Origin: Castellaniella defragrans
Lineage (GTDB): Bacteria > Pseudomonadota > Gammaproteobacteria > Burkholderiales > Burkholderiaceae_B
Assembly: GCF_014203015.1 (NCBI RefSeq)
Contig: NZ_JACHIB010000009.1
Location: 1-64,000 of the forward strand
Reading direction: 5' to 3'
DNA: 64,000 nt
Numbering within the stretch: position 1 is the stretch's first letter; every line of letters starts with the position of its first letter. The position numbers and the translations under genes are program-made. Below, one piece after another: positions 17,228-29,133 of the stretch. The notes beneath the pieces are model-generated. The model was not told the origin of the DNA and made no database searches. It was given only the letters and a program-made list of their open reading frames with translations.

Positions 17228-18389
17228 ACTGGCGCGCTGGCTGTCCGACGAGCATTTCCGCGCCTTCGGCGTGGTGGAATACATCACCTTCCGCGCGCTG
17301 CTGGCCTGCGCCACGGCGCTGGCCATCGGCCTGCTGGCCGGCCCCTGGCTGATCCGCCGCCTGACGGCGCTGAAGATCGGCCAGGCGGTGCGCAGCTACG
17401 GCCCCCAGACCCACCTGCAGAAGAACGGCACCCCCACCATGGGCGGCGCGCTGATCCTGATCGGCATCGGCATCAGCACCCTGCTGTGGGCCGACTGGAC
17501 CAACCGCTTCGTCTGGGTGGTGCTGCTGGTGACCTTCGGCTTCGGCTGGATCGGCTGGGCCGACGACTACCGCAAGGTCGTGCACCACGATCCCGAAGGC
17601 ATGCCGGCGCGGCAGAAGTTCTTCTGGCAGGCCCTGATCGGCGCCGTGGCCGCCGTCTACCTCAGCTTCGCCGTGTCGGTGCCGGCCAACACGGAGCTCT
17701 GGCCGCTGTTCCGCGGCTGGGTCCTGAGCGGCTTTTCCATGCCGCTGCCGGCGCGCGCCGACCTGATCGTGCCGTTCTTCAAGACCGTCAGCTACCCGCT
17801 GGGCGTGTTCGGTTTCGGCGCGCTGACCTGGCTGGTGATCGTGGGCACGAGCAACGCCGTCAACCTGACCGACGGGCTGGACGGGCTGGCGATCATGCCC
17901 ACCGTGATGATCGGCTCGGCCCTGGGCATCTTCGCCTACGTGGTCGGGCGGGTGGACTATTCCAGGTACCTGCTGTTCCCCTACATCCCGGGCGCCTCCG
18001 AGCTGATGGTGCTGTGCGCCGCCATCGCCGGCGCGGGCCTGGCCTTCCTCTGGTTCAACACCTATCCCGCCCAGGTCTTCATGGGCGACGTGGGCGCCCT
18101 GGCGCTGGGCGGCGCGCTGGGCACGATCGCCGTCATCGTGCGCCAGGAGATCGTCCTGTTCATCATGGGCGGGGTGTTCGTGGTCGAGACCCTGTCGGTG
18201 ATGCTGCAGGTCACCTGGTTCAAGTACACCAAGAAGCGCTATGGGGAAGGCCGGCGGATCTTCCGCATGGCGCCGCTGCACCACCATTTCGAGGTGGGCG
18301 GCTGGAAGGAAACCCAGGTGGTGGTCCGCTTCTGGATCATCACCATGATGCTGGTCCTGGTGGGCCTGTCGAGCCTGAAGCTGCGATGA
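17217..18389 (+). CDS. mraY: Phospho-MurNAc-pentapeptide transferase MraY
   Basis: Transfers phospho-MurNAc-pentapeptide to undecaprenyl phosphate, making lipid I on the inner membrane. A 390-residue polytopic protein with about ten hydrophobic helices. Diagnostic motifs: MGGALIL near the start, WADDYRK (the first Asp pair), [10 protein letters not shown] and [10 protein letters not shown]. coli MraY is 360 aa; the extra residues are mainly in the third to fourth loop ([19 protein letters not shown]). Its ATG lies inside the last codons of murEF, and murD starts in its stop codon. Confidence 0.96.
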   Translation: MLLELARWLSDEHFRAFGVVEYITFRALLACATALAIGLLAGPWLIRRLTALKIGQAVRSYGPQTHLQKNGTPTMGGALILIGIGISTLLWADWTNRFVWVVLLVTFGFGWIGWADDYRKVVHHDPEGMPARQKFFWQALIGAVAAVYLSFAVSVPANTELWPLFRGWVLSGFSMPLPARADLIVPFFKTVSYPLGVFGFGALTWLVIVGTSNAVNLTDGLDGLAIMPTVMIGSALGIFAYVVGRVDYSRYLLFPYIPGASELMVLCAAIAGAGLAFLWFNTYPAQVFMGDVGALALGGALGTIAVIVRQEIVLFIMGGVFVVETLSVMLQVTWFKYTKKRYGEGRRIFRMAPLHHHFEVGGWKETQVVVRFWIITMMLVLVGLSSLKLR

Positions 18390-19924
18390 CGAGCGCCTGC
18401 GACTTCCCCTCCCTGCGCCGCGACGGCCTGACCCTGATCCTGGGATTGGGGGAGACGGGCGTGGCCGCGGCGCGCTGGTGCGCCGCGCGCGGCGCCCGCC
18501 TGCGGGTGCTGGACACGCGCGCGCAGCCGGGCGGGCTGGACGCTCTGGCGGCGGACGGCATCGCCGCCGACCTGCGCCTGGGCCCCGATGCCCTGGCGGA
18601 AGCGGCGCTCGACGAGGTCCATACGCTGGTGCTCAGCCCGGGACTGAATCCGCACGAGGCCCCCGTCGCGCCCCTGCTGGCGGCGGCGCGCGCGCGCGGC
18701 ATCGAGGTGCTGGGCGAGATCGAGCTGTTCGCCCGCGCCCTGGCCGACCTGCGCGCGCAGGGCTATGCGCCCGCGCTGCTGGCGGTGACGGGCACCAACG
18801 GCAAGACCACGGTCACGTCGCTGACGCGCCACCTGGCCGAGGCGGCCGGCCGCCGCGTGCGCGCCGCCGGCAACATCGGGCCGGCCGCGCTCGCCAGCCT
18901 GCAGGACGCGCTGGAGCGCGACGAGCTGCCCGAGGTCTGGGTGCTGGAGCTCTCCAGCTTCCAGCTGGAAGCCACGCACTCCCTGGCGCCGGACGCGGCC
19001 ACGGTGCTCAACGTCACGCAGGACCACCTGGACTGGCACGGCACGATGCAGGCCTACGCGGCGGCCAAGGCGCGCCTGCTGGAGATGGCGCGGATCGCCG
19101 TCGTCAACCGCGACGACCCGCTGGTGCGGGACATGGTGCGCGACCCGGCCGGCGAGCGGGTGCGCGGCTTCGGCTCGGACGCCCCGGCTCTGGCCGGGGA
19201 TCTGGGCCTGCTGACGCAGCAGGGCCTGGCCTGGCTGGCGGCCGCGCCCGAGGTCGAGGCCGACCCCGCCGCCCAGGCGCCGGCCCGCCGCCGCCGCGCG
19301 GCGGCGGACGCGGGCCCCGTCCGGCGGCCCGCCGCCGCGGCCCAGCCGTTGATGCCGGCCGAGGCGCTGCGCATCCGCGGCGCCCACAACGCGCTCAATG
19401 CGCTGGCGGCCCTGGCCCTGGGCCGCGCCATCGGCCTGGACTGGGCGCCGATGCTGCACGCGCTGCGCTCCTACCAGGGCGAGGCGCACCGCACGGAATT
19501 CGTGCGCGCGATCGCGGGCGTCGATTTCATCGACGACAGCAAGGGCACCAACGTGGGCGCCACGCTGGCCGCCCTGAAGGGACTGGGCCGGCCGGTGGTG
19601 CTGATCGCCGGCGGCCTGGGCAAGGGCCAGGATTTCACGCCCCTGGCGCCGGCCGTGCGCGCCCACGCGCGCGCCGTGCTGCTGATCGGCCAGGACGGGC
19701 CCCTGATCGGCCAGGCCCTGGCGGACTGCGGCGTGCCGTTGCAGCCCTGCGCGACGCTGGAGGAAGCCGTCGCGCGCGGCCTGGAACTGGCGCGGCCGGG
19801 CGACGCCGTGCTGCTGTCGCCCGCCTGCGCCAGCATGGACATGTTCCGCAACTACGCCCACCGCAGCGCCTGCTTCGTCGCGGCCGTGCGCGAGCTCGCG
19901 GCCGAACGCGGAGAAGTGGCATGA
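18386..19924 (+). CDS. murD: UDP-MurNAc-L-alanine:D-glutamate ligase MurD
   Basis: Cytoplasmic Mur ligase adding D-Glu, 512 aa against 438 in E. coli. The N-terminal [12 protein letters not shown] motif binds [15 protein letters not shown] near residue 134 binds ATP, and [11 protein letters not shown] marks the C-terminal domain. The extra length includes an Ala/Arg-rich low-complexity insertion of about 45 residues (about 287-330, with [12 protein letters not shown]) just before [14 protein letters not shown]. It looks like an added surface loop and should not affect the active site. The start is the ATG at 18386, overlapping the mraY stop. Confidence 0.95.
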   Translation: MTSACDFPSLRRDGLTLILGLGETGVAAARWCAARGARLRVLDTRAQPGGLDALAADGIAADLRLGPDALAEAALDEVHTLVLSPGLNPHEAPVAPLLAAARARGIEVLGEIELFARALADLRAQGYAPALLAVTGTNGKTTVTSLTRHLAEAAGRRVRAAGNIGPAALASLQDALERDELPEVWVLELSSFQLEATHSLAPDAATVLNVTQDHLDWHGTMQAYAAAKARLLEMARIAVVNRDDPLVRDMVRDPAGERVRGFGSDAPALAGDLGLLTQQGLAWLAAAPEVEADPAAQAPARRRRAAADAGPVRRPAAAAQPLMPAEALRIRGAHNALNALAALALGRAIGLDWAPMLHALRSYQGEAHRTEFVRAIAGVDFIDDSKGTNVGATLAALKGLGRPVVLIAGGLGKGQDFTPLAPAVRAHARAVLLIGQDGPLIGQALADCGVPLQPCATLEEAVARGLELARPGDAVLLSPACASMDMFRNYAHRSACFVAAVRELAAERGEVA

Positions 19925-21147
19925 GCGCGCCGGGGCGTACGACGGGCATGCCCGGGTCCCTGGGCGGCGGCGTGAACACGGTGCGCCCGGGGCGCACGGC
20001 CATGCCCAGCGTGGACGTGGGCCTGATCGTGGCGGTCAGCGCCCTGGTCCTGTTCGGCCTGCTGATGGTGTATTCGGCCTCGATCGCCCTGGCCGACGGG
20101 CCGCGCTACGAGAGCTACGGCCGCTTCTATTTCGTCGGCCGCCATGCCGCCTTCATCGTCATCGGCCTGCTGGCCGCGCTGTTCACCGCCAGCGTGCCGA
20201 TGCGCATCTGGCAGAAGGTGTCCGTGCCGCTGTTCGTGCTGGCGCTGCTCCTGCTGATGGTGGTGCTGGTTCCCGGCATCGGCCGCGAGGTCAACGGCGC
20301 GCGCCGCTGGCTGTCGCTCGGGCCGGTGAACTTCCAGCCCTCGGAGCTGATGAAGGCCGCCATCCTGCTGTACGCGGCCGATTACGTGGTGCGCAAGCAG
20401 GCCCACCTGCAGGGCTTCGTGCGCGGCTTCGTGCGCGGCTTCACGCCCATGGCGCTGGCGCTGATGCTGGTCGGGGTGCTGCTGCTGCTGGAACCCGACC
20501 TGGGCGCCTTCATCGTCATCGGCGCCATCGCCGTCGGCATCCTCTTCATCGGCGGCATCAACCTCAAGCTGTTCACCCTGCTGCTGGGCGGGGTGATGTC
20601 CAGCTTCCTGATGCTGATCTGGCTGTCGCCCTGGCGCCGCGAGCGCCTGTTCGTCTACCTCGATCCCTGGAATCCGGACAACGCCTACGGCAGCGCCTAC
20701 CAGCTGTCCCATTCCCTGATCGCCCTGGGGCGGGGCGAATGGTTCGGCGTCGGCCTGGGCGCCAGCATCGAGAAGCTGCATTACCTGCCCGAGGCGCACA
20801 CCGACTTCATCGTCGCCGTGATCGGCGAGGAACTCGGCCTGGTCGGCGTGCTGTGCCTGATCGCCGTGTTCGTCTACATCGTCATGCGCGGTTTCGACAT
20901 CGCCCGCCAGGCCATGGTGCTGGAGCGGGTCTTCGACGGCCTGGTCGCGCAGGGCGTGGCCCTGTGGATGGGCGTGCAGACCTTCATCAACATCGGCGTC
21001 TGCCTGGGCCTGCTGCCCACCAAGGGGCTGACCCTGCCGCTGGTGAGCTACGGCGGCTCGGGCATCGTCATGAACCTGGTGGCCATCGCGCTGCTGCTGC
21101 GGGTGGATTACGAGACCCGCTGCATGATGCGGGGGAAACGGCGATGA
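19921..21147 (+). CDS. ftsW: Septal SEDS glycosyltransferase FtsW
   Basis: Polymerises lipid II into septal glycan strands with FtsI. 408 aa, about ten membrane segments after a polar N-terminus of roughly 35 residues. SEDS landmarks: MVYSASIA near 48, [34 protein letters not shown], and the C-terminal [18 protein letters not shown]. The ATG overlaps the murD stop and the end overlaps murG. Confidence 0.95.
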   Translation: MSAPGRTTGMPGSLGGGVNTVRPGRTAMPSVDVGLIVAVSALVLFGLLMVYSASIALADGPRYESYGRFYFVGRHAAFIVIGLLAALFTASVPMRIWQKVSVPLFVLALLLLMVVLVPGIGREVNGARRWLSLGPVNFQPSELMKAAILLYAADYVVRKQAHLQGFVRGFVRGFTPMALALMLVGVLLLLEPDLGAFIVIGAIAVGILFIGGINLKLFTLLLGGVMSSFLMLIWLSPWRRERLFVYLDPWNPDNAYGSAYQLSHSLIALGRGEWFGVGLGASIEKLHYLPEAHTDFIVAVIGEELGLVGVLCLIAVFVYIVMRGFDIARQAMVLERVFDGLVAQGVALWMGVQTFINIGVCLGLLPTKGLTLPLVSYGGSGIVMNLVAIALLLRVDYETRCMMRGKRR

Positions 21148-22213
21148 GCGCGCGCACGATCCTCATCATGGCGGGCGGCACGGGCGGGCACATCATGCCG
21201 GGACTGGCCGTGGCCGAAGTCCTGCGCGCCGCCGGCTGGCGGGTGCTGTGGCTGGGCGATCCGGACCGCATGGAAGGCCGCCTGGTGCCGGCGCGCGGCA
21301 TCGAGCTGCTGCCGCTGCGCTTCGGTGGCGTGCGCGGCAAGGGCGCCGCGGCCCTGCTGAAGCTGCCCTTCACCCTGGGCGCGGCCTGCCTGCGGGCGCG
21401 CCGGCTGCTGCGCGCGCACCGCCCCGACGTCGTGCTCGGCATGGGCGGCTACGCGGCCTTCCCGGGCGGCCTGATGGCGCGCCTGGCGGGCATCCCCCTG
21501 GTCGTGCACGAGCAGAACGCCGTGGCGGGCACCGCCAACCGCGTCCTGGCCCGCTTCGCCAGCCGCGTGCTGTGCGGCTTTCCGGGGGCGCTGCCCGATG
21601 CCCTGATGGTGGGCAATCCGGTGCGCGCCGCGCTGGAATCGGTCGCCCCCGCGGGCGAGCGCTACGCCGGCCGCGAGGGGCCGCTGCGCCTGCTGGTGGT
21701 GGGCGGCAGCCTGGGGGCGGCGCGCCTGAACGAACTGGTGCCCGAGGCGCTGGCGCTGCTGCCGGCGCCGTCGCGGCCGCGCGTGCGCCACCAGGCGGGC
21801 GAGCGCCACGCCGAGGGCGTGCGCCGCACTTACGAACGCCTGGGCGTCGAAGGCGAGGTCACGGCCTTCATCGACGACATGGCCGAGGCCCTGGGCTGGG
21901 CCGACCTGGTCGTCTGCCGGGCCGGCGCCATGACCGTGGCCGAGGTCGCGGCCGTGGGCGTGGCGGCCCTGTTCATCCCGCTGCCGCACGCCATCGACGA
22001 CCACCAGACGGCCAACGCCCGCTACCTGTCGGAATGCGGCGGCGGCTGGATGATGCGCCAGGCCGAGCTGGACGCGGCCGGGCTGTCGGCCTGGCTGGCG
22101 GCGCGCCAGCGGCCGGAACTGGCCGCCGTGGCCGCCCACGCCCGCGAACACGCAAGTCTGAACGCCGCGCAGCTGATTGCCGATGCCTGCGTCCACAGCC
22201 TGGAGGAATCGGC

Positions 22214-22217
<4 letters not shown>
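21144..22217 (+). CDS. murG: Lipid II synthase MurG
   Basis: GT28 glycosyltransferase adding GlcNAc to lipid I on the inner face of the membrane, 357 aa. The glycine-rich GGTGGH (12-17) is at the N-terminus, [11 protein letters not shown] and [12 protein letters not shown] follow, [11 protein letters not shown] opens the C-terminal domain and [10 protein letters not shown] binds the sugar nucleotide. In Bordetella pertussis MurG has been reported to scaffold Mur ligases including the MurE-MurF fusion, which fits this gene context. Confidence 0.96.
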
Positions 22218-23616
<1,399 letters not shown>

Positions 23617-23620
<4 letters not shown>

Positions 23621-24558
23621 GCCAGGCATTCGGCCGCGTGGGCGTGCTGTACGGCGGCAGTTCGGCCGAGCGGGAAGTCTCGCTGATGTCGGGTGCCGGC
23701 GTCTGCGCCGCGCTGCGCGAGGAAGGCGTGGACGCCCATCTGTTCGACACCGGCGAGCGCAGCCTGGCGGAGCTGGCGGCGGCGGGCTTCGACCGCGTCT
23801 TCATCGCCCTGCACGGCCGCTATGGCGAGGACGGCACGCTGCAGGGCGCGCTGGAGCTGCTGCGCATCCCCTATACCGGCAGCGGCCCGCTGGCCTCCTG
23901 CCTGGCGATGGACAAGATCGCCACCAAGCGGCTGTGGCTGCAGCACGGGCTGCCCACGCCGCGCTTCGCCGAGCTCGCCTGCGACGCCGATCCCTCCGGG
24001 CTGGCCGATACCCTGGGCCTGCCGCTGATCGTCAAGCCGCCGCACGAGGGCTCGACGCTGGGCCTGACCCGCGTCGAGACGGCGGAGCAGCTGCGCGAGG
24101 CGCAGGCGCTGGCCTGCCGCTTCGACGACCTGGCGCTGGCCGAGCAGTTCATCCGCGGACGCGAGCTGACCGTGCCGGTCCTGGGCTCGGGGGCGGACGC
24201 GCGGGCGCTGCCGATCATCGAAATCATCGCGCCCCAGGGCAACTACGACTACGAGCACAAGTACGTGTCCAACGACACCCGCTACGAATGCCCGGCCCGC
24301 CTGCCCGACGCGCTGACGCGGCACATCCAGGACCTGGCCGTGCGCGCCTACCGGGCGCTGGGCTGCGAAGGCTGGGGCCGGGCCGACGTGATGCTCGACG
24401 GGCAGGACCGGCCCTGGCTGCTCGAAATGAACACCTCGCCGGGCATGACGAGCCATTCGCTCGTGCCCATGGGCGCGCGCGCCGCCGGCATGAGCTACGG
24501 CCGCCTGTGCGTGGAAATCCTGTCCACGGCGCGCTGCAAGCTGCGCCCGGCGGGCTGA
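23617..24558 (+). CDS. ddl: D-alanine:D-alanine ligase
   Basis: Makes the D-Ala-D-Ala dipeptide used by MurF. 313 aa, ATP-grasp fold. Landmarks: [17 protein letters not shown] at the N-terminus, [48 protein letters not shown] at the end. Located between murC and ftsQ, as for ddlB in E. coli. A 15-nt gap separates it from ftsQ. Confidence 0.95.
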
Positions 24559-24573
24559 GGGGAGGATCCGGAC

Positions 24574-25377
24574 GTGTTCGCCGAAGCCCGACTGACCAAC
24601 CTGATCGCCAACCTGCTGGCCCTGCTGGCGGTGTTGGCGATCGTGGCCGGCGTCGTGCTCTGGACCATCCGCAGGCCCTATTTTTCGATTTCCCGGATCG
24701 AGCTGGCCCCGGTGGCCGGCGCGTCCCTGCAGTACGTGACGCCGCTGAACCTGCAGACCGCCCTGGCGGGCCAGGTGCGCGGCAACTTCTTCCTGATGGA
24801 CCTGGACGCGGCCCGGCGCCGCATCGAAGCCGCGCCCTGGGTGCGCCACGCCGTCGTCCGGCGGGTGTGGCCGGCCACCCTGCAGGTGCGCATCGAGGAG
24901 CAGCAGCCGCTGGCCTTCTGGAACGAGAACCAGATGATCAACACCTGGGGCGAGGCCTTCACGGCCAACCAGGGCGAGCTGCCCGACGAGCTGGACCTGC
25001 CCCAGTTGAACGGCCCGGTGAATTCCGAGCGGCTGGTGGTGCAGCGCTATGCCGAGATCGCCCGCTGGTTCGCCCCGCTGGGCCTGAGCGTGCGCGAGGC
25101 CACGCTGACCCCGCGCTACGCCTGGGAAGTCACGCTGTCCGACGACGTGCGCCTGACGCTGGGCCGGGATCCGGCCGCCGACGTCGCCGATCCCCACGGC
25201 CGCTCCGGCGCCCTGCCGTTCGCCGCCCGCATCGAACGCTTCGTCCAGGCCTGGCCGGAACTGACCCGGCGCCTGGGCGGCCGCATGATCGCCAGCGCCG
25301 ATCTGCGCTATCCGAACGGATTCGCCATCACGCTGGCCCCCGAAACCTCCGCATCCTCCCGATCGACCCGACCATGA
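24574..25377 (+). CDS. ftsQ: Cell division protein FtsQ
   Basis: Bitopic divisome protein, 267 aa, linking early and late division proteins through FtsL and FtsB. Membrane segment at about 11-30, then a POTRA domain beginning near FSISRIELAPVAGASLQYV (about 37-105), then the FtsQ beta domain (LVVQRYAEIARWF and after). WVRHAVVRRVWPATLQVRIEE is typical. Starts with GTG at 24574, preceded by GGGGAGG. The stop overlaps the ftsA ATG by four nt. Confidence 0.94.
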   Translation: MFAEARLTNLIANLLALLAVLAIVAGVVLWTIRRPYFSISRIELAPVAGASLQYVTPLNLQTALAGQVRGNFFLMDLDAARRRIEAAPWVRHAVVRRVWPATLQVRIEEQQPLAFWNENQMINTWGEAFTANQGELPDELDLPQLNGPVNSERLVVQRYAEIARWFAPLGLSVREATLTPRYAWEVTLSDDVRLTLGRDPAADVADPHGRSGALPFAARIERFVQAWPELTRRLGGRMIASADLRYPNGFAITLAPETSASSRSTRP

Positions 25378-26600
25378 CCCGTGACATCAAAGATCTGATC
25401 GTTGCACTCGACATCGGCACCAGCAAGGTGGCCGCCGTCGTTGCCGAAATCCTGCCCGACGGCGGGTTCGAGGTGCTGGGCCTGGGACAGCACGAGTCCG
25501 AGGGCATGCGCAAGGGCGTGGTGGTCAACATCGAGTCCACCGTGAATTCCATCCAGCGCGCGCTGGAAGAGGCCGAGCTGATGGCCGACTGCAAGATCCG
25601 CGAGGTCTACACCGGCATCGCGGGCAGCCACATCACCAGCTTCAACTCCAGCGGCATGGTCGCGGTCAAGGACAAGGAAGTCACCGCCACCGACGTGGCG
25701 CGCGTGATCGAGACGGCCAAGGCGGTCAACATCCCGACCGACCAGCAGGTGCTGCACGTGCTGACGCAGGAGTTCATCGTCGATGCGCAGGAGGACATCC
25801 GCGAGCCGATCGGCATGAGCGGCATGCGCCTGGAAGTGCGCGTGCACATCGTCACGGGCGCGGTCAGCGCGGCCCAGAACATCGTCAAGTGCGTGCGCCG
25901 CTGCGGCCTGGAGGTCCAGGACCTGATCCTGCAGCCGCTCGCCTCCAGCCTGGCCTGCCTGACGGCCGACGAAAAGGAGCTGGGCGTGGTGCTGGTGGAC
26001 ATCGGCGGGGGCACCACCGACATCGCCATCTACACCGGCGGCGCGATCCGCCACACCTCGGTGATCCCCATCGCGGGCGACCAGGTCACCAGCGACATCG
26101 CGGCCATGCTGCGCACGCCCACGCCGGATGCCGAGGAGATCAAGCTGCGCCACGGCGTGGCCAAGCAGGCGCTGGTGGACGCCGAGGAAATGATCGAGGT
26201 GCCGGGCCTGGGGGACCGCCCCAACCGCAGCGTCAAGCGCCAGGCCCTGGGCGCGGTGATCGAGCCGCGCATGGAAGAACTGTTCGGCTTCGTGCAGCAG
26301 GTGGTGCGCGAATCCGGTTACGAGGAATTGCTGTCGTCCGGGGTCGTGCTGACCGGGGGGACGGCGCTCATGCCGGGCATGGTGGAGCTGGCCGAGGACG
26401 TGTTCCTCAAGCCGGTGCGCGTCGCCGTGCCCATGTACGAGGGAAGTCTGGCCGACGTGATGCGCAATCCGCGCTTCTCGACGGTGATGGGCTTGCTGAC
26501 CGAGGCGCGCATGCAGCGCGCCCGCGGCCGCAAGGTGGCGCAGCAGAAGGGAACGGTCAAATCCATTCTGGCGCGCATGAAGGAGTGGTTCATGAATTGA
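25374..26600 (+). CDS. ftsA: Cell division protein FtsA
   Basis: Actin-like membrane tether for FtsZ, 408 aa. LIVALDIGTSKVAAVVAEI (phosphate 1) and VLVDIGGGTTDIAIY (phosphate 2, about 202-216) form the ATP site, and SGVVLTGGTALMPG is the adenosine motif. The C-terminus AQQKGTVKSILARMKEWFMN is an amphipathic membrane-targeting helix. The ATG overlaps the ftsQ stop; ftsZ follows after 76 nt. Confidence 0.96.
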   Translation: MTRDIKDLIVALDIGTSKVAAVVAEILPDGGFEVLGLGQHESEGMRKGVVVNIESTVNSIQRALEEAELMADCKIREVYTGIAGSHITSFNSSGMVAVKDKEVTATDVARVIETAKAVNIPTDQQVLHVLTQEFIVDAQEDIREPIGMSGMRLEVRVHIVTGAVSAAQNIVKCVRRCGLEVQDLILQPLASSLACLTADEKELGVVLVDIGGGTTDIAIYTGGAIRHTSVIPIAGDQVTSDIAAMLRTPTPDAEEIKLRHGVAKQALVDAEEMIEVPGLGDRPNRSVKRQALGAVIEPRMEELFGFVQQVVRESGYEELLSSGVVLTGGTALMPGMVELAEDVFLKPVRVAVPMYEGSLADVMRNPRFSTVMGLLTEARMQRARGRKVAQQKGTVKSILARMKEWFMN

Positions 26601-26676
26601 GGCGGCGCCAAGGCCGCACCGGACATGGGCTTTTCAGGGGAAGTTGTTCGTTTTTCCGTATGTGAGGGAGTCAACC

Positions 26677-27846
26677 ATGATGAATTTTGAAATGCTGGAT
26701 ACCAGCAGGAACGGCACCGTGATCAAGGTCGTGGGTGTCGGCGGGGCGGGCGGCAACGCCGTGGCCCACATGATCCGTTCGGGCGTGCAGGGGGTGGAAT
26801 TCGTCTGCGCGAATACCGATGCCCAGGCGCTGGTCACCAGCGAGGCGCCGGTCCAGATCCGCCTGGGCCGCACCGGCCTGGGCGCCGGCGCCAAGCCCGA
26901 GCAGGGCCGCGCCGCCGCCGAGACCGCGCGCGAGGAGATCCGCGCGGCGCTGAACGGCGCCCACATGGTGTTCATCACCGCCGGCATGGGCGGCGGCACC
27001 GGGACCGGAGCCGGCCCCGTGGTGGCCGAGGTCGCCAAGGAACTGGGCATCCTGACGGTGGGCGTGGTCACCAAGCCCTTCGTCTTCGAGGGCAGCAAGC
27101 GCATGCGCATGGCCGAGGAAGGCATCCGCGAACTGTCGCGCCACGTCCATTCGCTGGTGGTGGTGCTCAACGAGAACCTGTACGAACTGATGGACGAGGA
27201 CGCCACGCAGGAGGACTGCTTCCGCGCGGCCGACGACGTGCTGCACAACGCCTGCGCCGGGATCGCCGAGATCATCAACGTCGAGGGCAACGTCAACGTC
27301 GACTTCGAGGACGTCAAGACCATCATGGGCGAACAGGGCCAGGCCATGATGGGCACGGCCGTGGCTTCCGGCCCCGACCGGGCCCGCATCGCGGCCGAGC
27401 AGGCGATCGCCTGCCCGCTGCTGGAAGGCGTGGACCTGCACGGCGCGCGCGGCGTCCTGGTGAACATCACCGCCAGCCGTTCGCTCAAGATGCGCGAGAC
27501 CCGCGAGATCATGGACACCATCGGCAGCTACGCCTCGGCCGACGCCACGGTGATCTTCGGCACGGCCTACGACGAGTCCATGGGCGAGGACCTGCGCGTC
27601 ACGGTGGTCGCCACCGGCCTGGGCTCGGCCGCGGCCCGCCCGCAGCTGGTGTCCAACAACGTCGAGGCCCAGCGCACCGGCACGGACAACATGCCGGTGA
27701 ACGTCAGCCACGACTTTTCCGGTACGGACGTGCCCTCGGTGATCCGCAATCCGCGCAGCCACGCCTCGGCCCAGGTCCGGGCCCTGGAGACGGCCGGCAT
27801 GGATCACTTCGACATTCCGGCTTTCCTGCGCAAGCAGGCCGACTGA
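26677..27846 (+). CDS. ftsZ: Cell division GTPase FtsZ
   Basis: Tubulin-like GTPase forming the Z ring, 389 aa. The GTP-binding signature GGGTGTGAGP is near residues 105-114; KVVGVGGAGGNAVAHMI opens the domain. The conserved C-terminal peptide DIPAFLRKQ binds FtsA and other partners. I use the ATG at 26677 (MMNFEML), with GAGGGAG upstream; the frame opens at 26644 but that stretch looks like leader. A strong terminator follows, so this is the end of the dcw transcript. Confidence 0.97.
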   Translation: MMNFEMLDTSRNGTVIKVVGVGGAGGNAVAHMIRSGVQGVEFVCANTDAQALVTSEAPVQIRLGRTGLGAGAKPEQGRAAAETAREEIRAALNGAHMVFITAGMGGGTGTGAGPVVAEVAKELGILTVGVVTKPFVFEGSKRMRMAEEGIRELSRHVHSLVVVLNENLYELMDEDATQEDCFRAADDVLHNACAGIAEIINVEGNVNVDFEDVKTIMGEQGQAMMGTAVASGPDRARIAAEQAIACPLLEGVDLHGARGVLVNITASRSLKMRETREIMDTIGSYASADATVIFGTAYDESMGEDLRVTVVATGLGSAAARPQLVSNNVEAQRTGTDNMPVNVSHDFSGTDVPSVIRNPRSHASAQVRALETAGMDHFDIPAFLRKQAD

Positions 27847-27907
27847 CCCGGCCCGCTGCGGCGCATCACCTCACATCGCGGCTGTCGTACAGCAGTTCGC
27901 GGCGCCT

Positions 27908-27959
27908 GGCGCGTCTTCCCCTGCCCCTGGGGGAGGGCGCGCCTTCGCTTTGCTTTTTT
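27908..27959 (+). terminator. Factor-independent terminator after ftsZ
   Basis: A long hairpin at 27908-27943 (GGCGCGTCTTCCCC pairing imperfectly with GGGGGAGGGCGCGCC) is followed by TTCGCTTTGCTTTTTT. It lies 60 nt after the ftsZ stop and separates the cluster from lpxC. Confidence 0.8.
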
Positions 27960-27980
27960 CCGCCGGGTTCCGCGTTTCGC

Positions 27981-28010
27981 CTCTGTTGCGTTCGGCTCTG
28001 TTGCATTCGG
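27981..28010. repeat. 15-bp tandem duplication upstream of lpxC
   Basis: CTCTGTTGCGTTCGG is followed directly by CTCTGTTGCATTCGG, one mismatch. It ends 26 bp before a possible lpxC -10 box and may be a duplicated promoter or operator piece. Confidence 0.65.
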
Positions 28011-28036
28011 ATATCGTGGAAAACCCGGATATTGAT

Positions 28037-28042
28037 TACAAT
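28037..28042 (+). promoter_or_regulatory. Possible lpxC -10 box
   Basis: TACAAT about 50 nt before the lpxC ATG, in locally AT-rich DNA. No convincing -35 at the usual spacing. Confidence 0.4.
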
Positions 28043-28090
28043 TGCCCGATCGGCCGATGCGGGCGCGCCTCGCATGGCCATTTTCCGTAG

Positions 28091-29026
28091 ATGAAGACTC
28101 CCATGCTCCTGCAGCGCACCATCAAGCAAGCCGTCTCCACCACCGGGGTGGGCCTGCATTCCGGCCGTCGCGTGGAAATCACCCTGCGTCCGGCCGAGCC
28201 CAATACCGGCATCGTGTTCCATCGCGTGGACCTGCCCGAGATCGTGGACCTGCCCGCGCGCGCCGACGCGGTGGGCGACACCCGCATGGCTTCGGTCCTG
28301 CAGCAGGGTTCCGTGCGCGTGTCCACCGTCGAGCACCTGATGTCGGCCCTGGCCGGCCTGGGCGTGGACAATCTGCACGTCGATCTCGACGCCGAGGAAG
28401 TCCCCATCATGGACGGCAGCGCGGGCACGTTCGTCTATCTGCTGCGCAGCGCCGGCCTGCTGGAGCAGGCCGCGCCCAAGCGCTTCCTGCGGGTGCTGAA
28501 ACCCGTCGAGGTCCGCGAGGGCGAAGGCCCGGCCGCCAAATGGGCGCGGCTGGAGCCCTACGACGGCTTCGCCCTGTCCTTTTCCATCGATTTCCGGCAT
28601 CCCGCCATCGACTCCACGGCCAACACGGCCGAAATCGACTTCGCCCGGGATTCCTACGTCAAGACCATCGCCCGCGCGCGCACCTTCGGCTTCGCCAGCG
28701 AGGTCGAGGCCCTGCGCTCCATGGGCCTGGCGCGCGGCGGCAGCCTGGACAACGCCATCGTCATGGACGAATACCGCGTCCTGAACGCCGACGGGCTGCG
28801 CTACGACGACGAATTCGTCAAGCACAAGATCCTCGACGCCATCGGCGACCTGTACCTGGCCGGCAAGCCCCTGGTGGCGCGCTACGTCGCCTGCAAGTCC
28901 GGCCATGGCCTGAACAACCAGCTGGTGCGCGCGCTGCTGGCGCGCCAGGATTGCTGGGAACTGGTCAGCTACGAATCGCGCGACACCGCGCCGGCCGCCT
29001 TCACCCGCGACTGGCAGCTCGCCTGA
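28091..29026 (+). CDS. lpxC: UDP-3-O-acyl-N-acetylglucosamine deacetylase LpxC
   Basis: Zinc enzyme for the committed step of lipid A synthesis, 311 aa. Landmarks: [20 protein letters not shown] at the start, [17 protein letters not shown] with the first zinc His, [10 protein letters not shown] with the catalytic Glu-containing region, and [16 protein letters not shown] with the His and Asp zinc ligands. Placement after ftsZ is conserved in beta- and gammaproteobacteria. It has its own promoter region after the ftsZ terminator and faces the DciA-like gene. Confidence 0.97.
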   Translation: MKTPMLLQRTIKQAVSTTGVGLHSGRRVEITLRPAEPNTGIVFHRVDLPEIVDLPARADAVGDTRMASVLQQGSVRVSTVEHLMSALAGLGVDNLHVDLDAEEVPIMDGSAGTFVYLLRSAGLLEQAAPKRFLRVLKPVEVREGEGPAAKWARLEPYDGFALSFSIDFRHPAIDSTANTAEIDFARDSYVKTIARARTFGFASEVEALRSMGLARGGSLDNAIVMDEYRVLNADGLRYDDEFVKHKILDAIGDLYLAGKPLVARYVACKSGHGLNNQLVRALLARQDCWELVSYESRDTAPAAFTRDWQLA

Positions 29027-29054
29027 TCTCGGTCGGTCCGCTCCGTGGCTCGTC

Positions 29055-29133
29055 CACGTCGCGGCTTGCAAGCCGCTCCGATTCGTCAGGCACGGGGCGG
29101 TCCGCGGGGACTGCCCTGTGTCCGGACCCATCC
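29055..29133 (+). repeat. Dispersed hairpin repeat, copy B
   Basis: 79 bp aligning without gaps to copies A and C. It starts with the perfect palindrome GCGGCTTGCAAGCCGC and carries the 34-nt hairpin at 29089-29122 (GGCACGGGGC pairing with GCCCTGTGTC; tip GTCC-gcgg-GGAC). It fills the gap between convergent lpxC and the DciA-like gene, ending one base before the latter's stop. No T-run terminator is present here, so the element may do that job. Confidence 0.8.
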
